From positions 1,255,381-1,319,380 of the forward strand of contig JANPWX010000449.1 of the NCBI GenBank assembly GCA_024734555.1: a DNA stretch of 64,000 nucleotides. Direction: 5' to 3'. The notes below the pieces were generated by a model, which was not told the DNA's origin, searched no databases, and worked only from the letters and a program-made list of their open reading frames with translations. Below, piece by piece: positions 22,306 through 33,540 of this stretch. The position numbers were made by a program, and so were the translations under genes. Each line of letters starts with the position of its first letter. The first letter of the stretch is position 1. This DNA comes from Trochalopteron elliotii. Taxonomy: Eukaryota; Chordata; Aves; Passeriformes; Leiothrichidae.

Positions 22306-25300
22306 GGGCAATCTTCAAACGTTAGCATAACTACTACTACTACATTATTTAATTTCTTCCAACTCCCCTTTGGTAACACTTCTGTTGCTGGCTGCTTTAG
22401 TCACTGAGTATTTGCTCTGCTGCTTTCCAGCTGGTCTGTTGGTTGTCTGGCTGTTGCTGTGTTCACATTACTGTTTCTCTGGTGCTTTAGGTCTTCTGGG
22501 GTTCAGTGATGTACAGGGTTATATGAACATTCCTTCCACCAAACAGACCCTTCCTGCCTGGGGTATTCTCCTTTCCCTAAGGTAAGCAATGGGAAGCTCA
22601 GAACCCGCAGTTCCCAGGGACTGTTTCCTGCAGCAGTGCAGCACTTGCAAAGGCCCCATGACTCCCAGGCGTACTGAGCATTAGGCTGGCTCATGCCCAA
22701 ATAGTAGTGTTGGAATTTACCCTAAATGGGGAAAAAAACCCACCAAAAACAAAACAAATAAAAAAACTTAGAAAGCTCTTTTTGACTTTTAAACTTATGA
22801 AGAGGTTCAGCCTGGCTGGGACTGGCACTGGCATCAAAGTTGCTCTTGCTTTCTGACAAATTGCAATAGCTCAACATTGTGTTAGAGCAGAAGTGGCAAG
22901 CCACCTCTGGGTTTGACAAGAGGTTTAGGCTGTGGCACGCATGACAATGAGCTTTAATGCTTTTGAAATAAATTTTCAGCATCGCAGTTCCTTAGAAGGG
23001 ACTTTTTACTGATCACCAGCTTACATCCCCAGGGACTCCCCATCCCTTCACCAAATGCACTGCTCAGTCCATTTATGTCATGCATTAAATAGAGACATAA
23101 ATTAACCACACAATAACAGTTTTATCACCAGAAAGAGCTGCTAGCATAGGGAGGTCCCCAAGTAAGACTATACCTGAAATGTAGAAACTGAATATAAGAT
23201 CATCTTCTTTTAATTTTTTGTTCTTTTATTCTTTTGTTCTGTCTTCCTTGAACTCAACCTCCTGCAGGGTACATGAAGAGCATATTACAGGGCACTCACT
23301 ATCTTGCATTCCTCTGCCTCCTATTTCTTGTCACTGGAAGACCATGTCCCTAATTTCAGGGAGAATCCCTGAAAATGGTAAGCCTGCCCTTGCAGCTGTT
23401 GGCTGACTTTGACCTGATTCTTGCCATTTTGTTGTTATCACTCTGTAGTCAGTAGCAGCAGAGAAATTGACTTTAATAGTTATAATTTTTTAAGAGAAAG
23501 CATTTTAAGATTCCGTTTTCAATACTTATTTTAAAGAACATACATCTCCATTTAGAAGAACTATGTTTCCAAAAAAAATTTTAAAAGTTTCCTGGAGCAC
23601 AGAGATTTCATAGTAATTCTAAAACCCTCCCTCTCTCACGCTTTTGTGAATAGTACAACTTTTCTCAGAGACTGGAATTCATTTCTGCACAGAAGCCTTT
23701 TTAAGGAATTAAATGAGGTTTATGAGATCCTTAATCCTGATTCTGGCTCTTTGTGTGGTGTTGAATTTCATAGAAAGAGTGAATTTCAGACAAAAGAGAC
23801 CAATGCAGTTAACATTTAATCTCTTTTTGAAACACTGAGAGCTTTCTGGTCTTGTGAGACTCTGAAGTGATGCTTCATACACAAAAAAACTTTTGTATAT
23901 CTTGTAGGCTGGATTATGATTACTAGATGACTTGCATGACGTTGTCAGCAGTGCCTTTGGGAGCTCTCGTCCCTGCTATTTAAAAGACCTAATAGTTCAT
24001 AAAATGTGTAGTTTATCTTGCCCTTTGTATATGTAAGTTAAAAGCTTTTATCTTCAGTGCTTGAAGTATATACAGTCTAGTAGGAGAGTATAAGGCTGCA
24101 TGTATTTAAGGTTCATTATCACTATTGGAAAATCACCTCTCTTTTGATCCAGTTTCATTCTAGTAAAACTCAGTTTTGTTCTATTTTCACTGCCTTCACC
24201 TTGGTCTTTCAAAGTCATGTAGAGTATGAATTACATCCTTCTGTATTGAAGTAAGAGACTGGGGAATAAATAGGATTTGATGTTTATCTGGTGCTGGTAT
24301 AAGGGTGAGACATTCCAACACAATCCTGGAGAGATTGTGTTTGAATGATGCATTTAGATAATGTTGGCCATAACTTGACCATGTTGATGTGCTGAATTTT
24401 GAGCAAGAGCAAACCAATGCATAACTTACTAGCATCCCCAAAAATGTGTAACGAAGCTCAGCAGTTTTGTGCATTGAGGGGAGTGGTATTTCATCCTACT
24501 TTCAGAGCTTTTCACCTTCATTTTAATATTTCCTGGAGAATTTACTTTAACTTTTGAGTGATTCCTTTTCTCTTGATCAGAAATCGAACATAACCTCCTG
24601 GCAGCATTTCTCTAGCTGGAGTACAGTCTTTTGCCAGGAGGAATGTGATGAGTCATGATGTGTGACCAGAATAGCTGTGCTGTTAAAATTGCCTGGAGTG
24701 GGTGGAGTTCCACCCACAAAACTGTGCTTAGGTACTTGAATATATTCGATCTGTGGGAGCAGAAACAAGAGACTCTTAGAATGAACTGTAGTGGCAAAAG
24801 CACTCATCTGCTTGTTAGTGCATGTGCACTAACTCCTTACCATGCTATATACCAGTCTCTACCTGCAAAAGCCTTTCAGCTTTAACTGAGCCTTCAGTTT
24901 TGGCCTGGCTTGATGAATGGCTATTAAAAGCCTTCTTTTGTGTTTTTGTTACATTATAGATATAAAAAGTATTTAAACTATAATACCTGCCTGGTTAACC
25001 CAACCTGCATGTACTACAAAGAGGATACCAAAGTATATGCAAGCAAACTGACATCCCTATGTTTCTTATTGTGCCATTTATTTCTTAATTGAGGGAATGA
25101 AGGTGATGTAACCCTGTTTGTAAGGAGGTGCAGTTTACATATTCTATCTGTAAAGGTTAGAAATCTATTAAATTATTTGCATGACAAATAGCAAAGTCAG
25201 AATAAAGGATTGTTTCATCCCAGGGCTGATGGTGGTTCTCCAAGATTTACTATTTGAGTAAAGCACCTTTCATGTGAAGGTATTGTTTCTATCCAGATCC

Positions 25301-28300
25301 TTGGCAAAAAAAAAAAAAAAAAAAGAGTTACAGGTATCAGGACAATTGCAGACAGATAGAGTTTAGAGTCCTAACCTGCTCTGGTGGAGCCAACAACAAA
25401 AGTTCAACTGTCTTCAGCCACACACATTCAGACCATGAAAGATCAACACAGGAAAAAGATATGTGAAAAGGTACACAAGAGAAAAAGAGAAAGCAATTTT
25501 GCCTGGGTGTTCTTTGAAATAGATATATAATGTATTCTAAAATGTAATTTTAATTCTAGATTTACATGTTTCAGCCATATGAAAAATGTAGATCATGTGG
25601 AGAGTTCTTCCATTGTTAAAATAATTAAAATAGAAGATGGATTTTTCACTTTACATATTCATCTCAGAGATTCTTTAATTTTTCTTACTATTGTGAAATT
25701 TGCATGTCTGCTCTGGTTCAGTATTCTCCCAGCCTTCCCTGATATTCTTTTGTATCTGCTTACCACTGGCCTGTTGCACAGCAATACTGAATTTAGAGGG
25801 CTTATTTTTCATTGTTAAAATCCGTGACTCTTTCAGCATAATCGGGGATATATATACAAAGCAACAGTATTAACAACATGTATTATGTATCAAAAGTACC
25901 TAAAAGCAAACGGTAGACAAGACAGACACAAATGCTGGTACTTGGTAAGTAATCAAATATTATGTTTCTAAGCACAAGTTCTTTGTAAGTACAATAACTT
26001 CTTGTTTTCTTAACAAACTAGGTTCATACAATGTCCTTAGTATAGGTATGATCTTTGCAGACATCAGATGGTGCAGTGGGGTTTTTCCTCACCCTAACTC
26101 TGTTTTTGAAGTTTACCATCCCTTCTACTCTGTGCTTGTTCGGTCCCTCCAGAAACAGCCTTTGAGTTCACATGAGCCCAGCTTACATGGTACTGAGACT
26201 GGGATGAGGTCTCTGGTAAGCCAAAAGGAAAAGCCAAATGGAAGAGTCTTACACAAACCTCCTGTCTTGAAATTCTGCCTTGAAATTATCAAACCCACAG
26301 ACAAGCAGAGGATCTCAGTGGCTGAGGTTATTCACTTCCTTTGAGATTATATAGATCAGAAATATTCAAACCTCTATTGCCTTTCCTCACATGTCCAATC
26401 TGTACTTAGTGCAGAATAGCAGTATTTTCAGCAAGGTGAAATGGGCCTGAAAAAAAGAAAGTCGTTTATCAAGTAAGCAGTCCCAGACTGAATTGCCCCT
26501 GAACTCTGCAAATGATGAAATAATTTGGTCACGTGAAAGACCTCAAAGACCTGCGACCTTAGAGGTCTGGGCTTGATATTTATCTTAGATTTCTTAGGCT
26601 AATGTAGTTTCTCAGTTCCTTTCCCATGACTTTTCTATTTCTGATGTTGTCTAAGCATATGTGACATACTTTCCCATTCGGATTTAGGGGTACATAGTCC
26701 ATTAACTGGTGTCTTATATTTTAGTTATACAGCATGCTTAGGAATTGTCATGCCTACTTTTTAAACACATGGAGATATTGCGGGGTGGGGGGAGAGGAAG
26801 AAAGTTCTTGGTGGGGAGTGTTGGTAAAGTTGCTTTGATTAGATATGGATGTTTGCCAGTAACTTAACTTTAGGGCTGACTGTAATTTTCATTCATTAAA
26901 AGGCTTTTGCATTCCCCTCCCCCTCTTGATTTTTGTGTAATTTGGCTTATTGAAACAAAATACTATTATTACTCTTTATATATTGCAATAAAAGATTTAA
27001 GCAATTTGTTTCTGTCTGAAATCTCTGTCCTACCAATATATTGGTTATATAACCAACTGTGAGCAAAACTGGTCACAATGAAAAATTTACTTGACCTTTC
27101 TATGATTGGTTATACCAAACACTTTGGAATTTCTTCCATTTGGATGCAATAATATGTAATGACAGGGATTTTTGCCTTCACATAAGGTGTCTCCTTCAAT
27201 ACTAGAGCAGAACATATTTTGAGATGATGCTTTTCTTACAGTATTTTTTTTTTGTAAACTTAAGTATCCCACACTTGAAATTGGTAAAATGGTGGTTAAA
27301 ATGGCATGTTAAATTCCAAGCATCACATCTGCAAACTGCTTAATATTGTTTGAAAACAGAAGAGTGCAGAGCAGAGCACTAGAATGCAATTGTACAATTG
27401 CTGGGTCTCTGTTTTGCCCATGTGCCTTGTGCAGCCCAAACCACAGTGACCTGATGTAAACTGCTCACAGGGGAGGCACAGAAAGGGTGTTTCAGTTTCC
27501 ATTCACTGTTGCTGTTCTGAGTAGTCATTACTTTTGTTAGAGAAGACCCTACCAGCTCACACGTAGTCCTGCACTGTTGATTATTGTGAAAAGATGGTCT
27601 CTGTTCCTTAGAACATATGATTTAAAGATGAAGTAAGAGACAGAGGGTGGATAATGGGAAACAAAAAAAAGAACAGAGGGAGACAGCTAGTTATTTACGA
27701 TTGCAATGACAAGTGGAGGTCACAGAACCACAGTTTTGTAAACACCATGAATCAAATCTCAGACAACTTTGGAATTTGATTGTTGTTTAGGCTGAAAACA
27801 TTTCTGTAGCCTTAAGTTATTAAATCACTCCCTTCTTCCTCTGACAGTGCCAGGCAAGCAGCACTGTGGGCAGTTATCACAGCATTTTAACTGTGAAGCT
27901 GAAGAAAGTAAAAGAAGTTGAGAGAAGCACCTAAGAACTTAATACAGAAAGGAGGCCACTACTGTGCTTATAAAGAAAATTTCAGTTAAAATAAACTCAG
28001 TTCACATATGCATTTAGGCAAAGGCAGGGTGACCACTTTCTCCACCTCGGCATGATTAAATGATTAGTGCTGAGAAGTTTTTTGCTGCTGGAGAGATTTG
28101 CACTCTAAACTGGCTGTAGTTTCTGCCCTCCTTTAGACCTCTAGGGCATTTTGCTTAGTCAAAATTGACAGCACTGTTGTGGTCCAAAGATATATTTAAG
28201 CAAACAGCAGAATTCTGTGGAGCACTCTCCAGAAGGATCATGGTGACCAATGGTGGTGGTGGGAGCAGGAATGGTGGTTATTTTATAGATATCCAGCATA

Positions 28301-30235
28301 GTAAGATTGCTGTGTGCTTCAGGTCTTCTAGCCTGCTCTGGGTGCAAGGCTCACAGGGGTCACTTGCTCACACCTAAACCAGGGTGCAAAAGGAAGCAGT
28401 GGAGGAGGAAACAGAGAAGAAATCATGGAGAATGGTAAGGAAGAATATGCAATGGTTCCCTTGTACATTTATCTAAGATTAAGGGTGTGTGGTCGAGGGT
28501 AGAGGATGATGCTGCCTAACTTGAAAGCAAAGTTGCAAAATAGATAGGTGCCCTTGCAGTAAAGATCTGACCCATGAACTGGGGCCAGACCTCTTGTGAA
28601 CTTCAAAATTTGGAAATGTGTCCTCCTCTCTTGTGACAGGGGTTCAGAAGCATCTAGCAGATCTTTGCTTACGCTGCCTCTGCTGTGTCAACAGAAACAG
28701 AATAACTGACCCAGAACAAGCCCTTTTCTTACTTGCCAAAGTAAAGTATTTTTATCTTTTATAAAGTATGCAGTTTTACTGCTTCCTTGTTAGAATGTGA
28801 TTCTAGAGAAAGAATCTTAAGAGATTTTTTAGCATGGGGATTTATATTTTATAACAGTAGTCTCTTCAAATAGGCATTTAAAACAGGTTTTTAAAAGTGA
28901 TTTTTGAGGAAAGGAGAAAGAGCTGTTACTATGGAATAATCTAATGATAACCCTTCCTCATTAGTTGACAGGTGCTGATTTATCGCTTTCTGGTGATTGT
29001 AGATTATGTAATACAGATTATATTTTGGGACAGAGATGGATTTCTGGATTTATCCAGTATGGTGTTAGGAAATTGCTTTCTTGCTGGGTTTGCTTTTACT
29101 CTGATCTGATGAAAAATCAGTAGTTGCTAAAAAGCTGTAGTGGCTTAGTAACTATTCAAGAAACTGGTTTATTTAAAAAGTGAATTTTTTTTTAGTAAAA
29201 AACATGTCATGAAATGAGTTAGTTGAAATTGCCCTCTGAAGTTAAATATCGGTCAGAGCATTTTTCAAAATTGTGAATATATTAATATTTTCAAAATTGA
29301 GAAATCCGTCATGTATTTCAAAGTAATTTTGGTTTAAACTATAAATTAATGACAACTTTTTATAAATTATACATATGTCCATATTAGAAATCACACACTT
29401 AAATTTACCCAAGTAAAATGGTTAGTACCTTGCATTAGTGTGCCATATTGGTCAACCTTTTCGTTCAGATTTAAGGGAGTTTGTAACTTTTTTCCCCAGT
29501 TCTACCTATTCCTCACAGTTTGGAATAAGATTTATTTAAACAACAAGTTTCAAAGCTTCTCTCATTAAGTAGTCCAATTCCCACTGGTCCTATTAAAATG
29601 AAACAACACTGAAAAGAAAGCAACAAAAAAGTCTGATTGTTTGTCTATGTATCTACAGCCTTGGGAGATGTGTGTGTGGGAGAGAGAGATGGAGAAGGGG
29701 AAGGATAGAGGAAATTACCATATGTGTACTCTTAATCTGATGCAATGGAAGATAAATTAAACTACATGGTAGCTTTGCTTTGTAGTTTGTCAAAGAAATT
29801 TAGAAGGAGCCTGAAAGCCGAAACTGTAGCTCACAAAAGACTGCTTAATTTGCAGAATAATCTGAGGTTTTATTAGTCCAGGACCCAAAAAACCCATTCT
29901 GCTAGCACTGTCCTAAAGGGACCTGCTTCCTCGAATTCAGGCTGTGTGCGTTGAATTCCCCAGGTAGGGACTCTCACTTTATTTAAGAAATTGATCCCTT
30001 CTGGTTCTGGTGCAGTGCTGAAACAAGCAATTGAAAATGAGACTCCAAGTCATCAATAGTGAAGGATGGTCACTCAGAAAAGCCAGGTAGGGCTGCCAGA
30101 CTGACTGCAGCCCAAAATCTGAGGTGGACAGAAAGCCCTGAGGACTGCAATGCACTTGCCTTGCATGACTCATGCTATAAGCCAAAGCTGTGAAACATTT
30201 GTGTTTTCTTTAGGCTTCTTTTGGTTTGTACTTTT
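22306..30235. other. Gene-free intergenic stretch
   Basis: No coding exon, RNA gene or clear CR1 was recognised. Minor simple repeats include ACT triplets at about 22329-22343 and a 19-A run at 25306-25324. Ancient repeats or conserved non-coding elements could be present but cannot be judged by eye. Confidence 0.5.
25306..25324 (+). repeat. Poly(A) run of 19
   Basis: This is a pure A tract. No retrocopy or LINE body could be recognised in front of it. Confidence 0.85.
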
Positions 30236-30263
30236 GGGGCTGGGGTTGGCAGGAGGGGTAGGG
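30236..30263 (+). promoter_or_regulatory. Candidate G-quadruplex
   Basis: Four G runs (4, 4, 4, 3) are separated by loops of 2, 9 and 2 bases. One loop exceeds the strict 7-nt rule. Confidence 0.35.
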
Positions 30264-30538
30264 TGATGTTGATGTTTTCTGTTTGTATCTTTTTTATAGT
30301 CCCAAGTAATTATTTGGCTTTTCTGCACAGTATATCCTTTTTCAAGGCGACCTTCGGTTTTTAGGTGCTTGAGAGTGGTGTTCCTGACATGAATCACGCT
30401 TGCTCTCTATCATGCTGTACTTACATGCCAAAACACCTTTCTCTTTAGGGTCTACAGAGAACTTTGTGTGTGTGTTTTTACACTAAACCTTCAGCACACT
30501 GTGATGGGCAACTCTGTCCTTCTCCAGCACGGGATGTG

Positions 30539-30553
30539 CCCAGTAGATGGCGC
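30539..30553 (+). promoter_or_regulatory. CTCF-like motif, plus strand
   Basis: CCAGTAGATGGCGCG matches the CTCF core CCASYAGRKGGCRSY at 14 of 15 positions. It lies in otherwise ordinary sequence, about 400 bp before a CpG islet. Confidence 0.6.
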
Positions 30554-30969
30554 GTGGAACCCGCGCACTGACAACTGCTTGCCCTGAATTCCAATGTATC
30601 TCAATTTGCTATGCTGAAGTGATTTTTAGTTAACACACACTCTATGTTTTCATTAAGACTGGCCAAATGAGGTTGCTTTAACCTCGATTAATAAAAGGTA
30701 TAATCATTTTGGAAATATTTGGAGTGGGAGACCTGCCAACTGCTTTTTTCTTTCTCTTTTTTTTCACCCCCTGGATCTCGCAGTAATCAATACAAGAAAC
30801 TAAAATGCAAATCACTCAAAGTGTCTTTCATTTCACATCTATCAGCCTCCCTTCCTGCCTCTCCTTGCATAATTTAACCCATTCTGGAAATCACGGTTGT
30901 CAGTGCACTGGTGAGGGTACCATCAACCAAACTTGCTCTTTCTGGGTATTTTTCAAGGAGAACAAGTGG

Positions 30970-31260
30970 AGCAAATGCACAGAAAAGCACCGCTGCCACC
31001 GCCCGCGGCATTACCGGGGGAAGGAAGGGGCAGATCCTGGCACGGTCCCGGCCTACCTGGGGACTTCTACTGACAAAAAAACCCGTTTGTGACCCCGGGA
31101 CGGGGGGGCAGCCGCGGCCGTCGGGGCGCTGCGGCTCGGGGCCGGCAGGGGCCACTGCTGCCCCGCGGGAGCCGCTGGCCTGAGCCCCGCACCCCCCTCA
31201 TCCCCCTCATCCCCCTCATCCCCCTCATCCCCCTCCCTGCGAACGGCAGAGGGGCCTGCG
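30970..31260. promoter_or_regulatory. Small CpG islet
   Basis: A sharply bounded GC- and CpG-rich block sits inside AT-rich intergenic DNA. It contains G-rich and C-rich runs and ends in a minisatellite. No coding exon is recognisable; it may be an orphan promoter or enhancer. Confidence 0.5.
31193..31235 (+). repeat. CCCCCTCAT minisatellite
   Basis: Four perfect 9-bp copies (31193-31228) are followed by a partial fifth. Confidence 0.95.
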
Positions 31261-31350
31261 AGTGTCCTCAGCACTGCGGGCAGGACCCCAGCATGGGTTT
31301 CTGCCCACACTTCACAGGAAAAAAAACCAAAAACCAAACCAAGCACTTAC

Positions 31351-31437
31351 TATTTTATTTTATTTTATTTTATTTTATTTTATTTTATTTTATTTTATTT
31401 TATTTTATTTTATTTTATTTTATTTTATTTTATTTTA
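31351..31437 (+). repeat. TATTT pentanucleotide array
   Basis: There are 17.4 uninterrupted copies of TATTT (87 nt). The repeat accounts for the IleLeuPheTyrPhe-type peptide in the overlapping plus-strand ORF, which is not a gene. Confidence 0.98.
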
Positions 31438-32839
31438 AATTTTCACGGCTGGCCCCTTCCCTTACAAAGTTTTCAATACTCTGTAATTGACTACTAGCAT
31501 CTGTTTACTTTCAATTAGTTTATTTATTTTACAGTTATTCTGTGGGAAGCAGGCACATCTTGGAAGCAGGTTGTTTTGCATGTTGAATCTATCATGGTAT
31601 TCTATAATAGTCAAATATCCTCTTGGTTTAATGTTGAAATACATACTTTAAAGGTGCACCTAAAGCCAAGACTTGCTACTACTGCTCCAGGAGATGTATT
31701 CTGCAGTACACCTGTGGTTGTGTCATCTCCACGTTGCTGTGTTGCAGGTATTTAATGATAATTAACTGAACTGTGAAGCACCTGAGCACATTTTAACTCC
31801 AAGTATACAAGCAGCTCTCCTGAAGTCAATTCCCTTCAAGCACTTTAGGTTAATCATGTGCTTAAATGCTTGACTATGTCTTCAGTCACCATATCACAGC
31901 CTGCAAAGGAGCTGTGAAAAGTATTATGATTAAATATGAGGTAGGGGAGTACAGGCTGAGATCAAGGCCTGTGGCTCTGGAACCAGCTTATTCTGTCACA
32001 GTCCTGTTGGGCACAGGATCCTGGATTTGGGGATCCGAACACGAAGTCAGTGCTGATCTCAGTAGTCTGCCTGAAGATTAATGGCACTGTCCTGCTGAAG
32101 GGGCTGTCACAGCATGTTGTAAATCCACTGTCATGTCATATGTAGACACTAAAGAAGCTGCAAAATGCTTTAATAGAGCCTGGATCTACACTAATGGCCA
32201 ACTTTCAGCATGAAATTCCCTGCTTACATACATTCCTCCTGCAGCTTCAAATACCATCAAACTTTGTGTAAGCTGATCTGAGTTTAAGTCAGCTGACATT
32301 GATTTAGAAGGATAATCTCTACAAAAGTATCGACCTCTGCATATGAAAGAACTAAAAAAACCCAGCAGGGAATACACTGTGAAACTAACTCCTGAGGCAC
32401 TCTCAGGCTTTGTCTTGCCTAAACCTAAACCCAGCCATGCACTGAGCCCACTCAGGATAAACAGCCACTGCCTACATGAAGAGATCATTGATAAGGCTAC
32501 TCAATATGCAGGGGATAACAGTAAATTTTAAATATGATTTTAAACATCACAGTAGTGAATACAGTGCAGTGGCTGGGAAAGAGGAAGTAGTGTCTGCTTC
32601 CCCCTGATTTAGATATGGACAGGATATGAAGGTCTTCAGCTAGACAGTTGGAGCAGTGAGTCATGGTCGACTGAAGTTCCTTCTCAGTCACTTAAAGTTA
32701 TTATTTGGACCTTAGCAGTTTCAGTAATAACTGAAAATATGTTCATTATGTATGTAAGATAATGCCCATCTCAGTCTAACTCAATCCAGTCAAATGGCTG
32801 GTCTGTCAAATGGAAGCAAAATGAAACAGAATTATTTGT
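31438..32839. other. Intergenic, no gene seen
   Basis: No recognisable gene or repeat was found between the TATTT array and the CR1 fragment. Confidence 0.5.
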
Positions 32840-33345
32840 CTCAGTACTGGAGCCAGTCCTATTTAATATGTGTACCAAGGATCTGGACAAGGGATCAAGC
32901 ACACCCTCAGTCAGTTTGCAGATGACACCGAGTTGGCAGGAGTGTTGATTTGCTGGAGGACAGAAATGCTCTGCAGAAGGATCTGGACAGGCTGGATTGA
33001 TGGACTGAGGCCATTTTTATGAGGTTCAACAAGGCCAAGTGCACCTGGGTCACAACAACCCCTGCTACAGGCTGGGGGCAGGGGTTGGAAAGATGTCTGG
33101 CAGAAAAGGCCCTGGGGGTGCTGGTGACAGCAGCTGAACATGATCCAGTGTGTGCCCAGGTGGCCAAGAAGGCCAATGGCATCCTGGCCTGGATCAGCCA
33201 TGGTGTGGCCAGCAGGATCACGGCAGTGACCGTCCCCCTGTATTGGGCACTGCTGAGGCTGCACCTGAAATCCTGTGTGCTGTTTTGGACCCCTCATACT
33301 AGGAAGACAAGAGGTGTGGAAACATCTGGAGACCTGAGGCACTTT
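32840..33345 (+). mobile_element. CR1 LINE ORF2 C-terminal fragment
   Basis: This is the plus-strand remnant of the reverse-transcriptase C-terminus. A QFADDTELAG-type block is recognisable near 32915. It is followed by MRFNKAKCTWV (33019 on), KALGVLV, KKANGILAWISHGVASR and LHLKSCVLFW. The copy is broken by frameshifts and lacks both the 5' part and the normal CR1 3' tail. Confidence 0.9.
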
Positions 33346-33349
33346 TTGG

Positions 33350-33540
33350 AGAGGGGTGCTGCTTACTGGTGGCTCATATCAGGGATGCCATTGAGAGACT
33401 ACCAAGCCTTGTACAGGACACTGACTATTACCCACTGCTGTTGTTTCATGTGATACAGTTAGGAGCAGTCTGAGAAGTACCAAGAGGGGTAACATAACCC
33501 TAGGAGTGCTGGTAAGGGACTCTGGAGCACAAATAGTAGA
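33350..33540 (+). mobile_element. CR1 LINE ORF1 esterase-domain fragment
   Basis: The plus strand encodes RDAIERLPSLVQDTDYYPLL then LFHV at 33380-33451. After a deletion and frameshift it resumes with KRGNITLGVLVRDSGAQIV. These match the SGNH-esterase-like ORF1 of avian CR1; the GTND segment is missing. ORF1 precedes ORF2 in an intact element, so this must be a second insertion or a rearranged copy. Confidence 0.65.

Noticed and set aside
31089..31490. 133-codon plus-strand frame with repeated peptide units
   Set aside because: The repeats are translations of the CCCCCTCAT and TATTT arrays, not a protein.
33019..33453. 144-codon plus-strand frame
   Set aside because: It is the CR1 reverse-transcriptase C-terminus reading into an ORF1 fragment, not a host gene.
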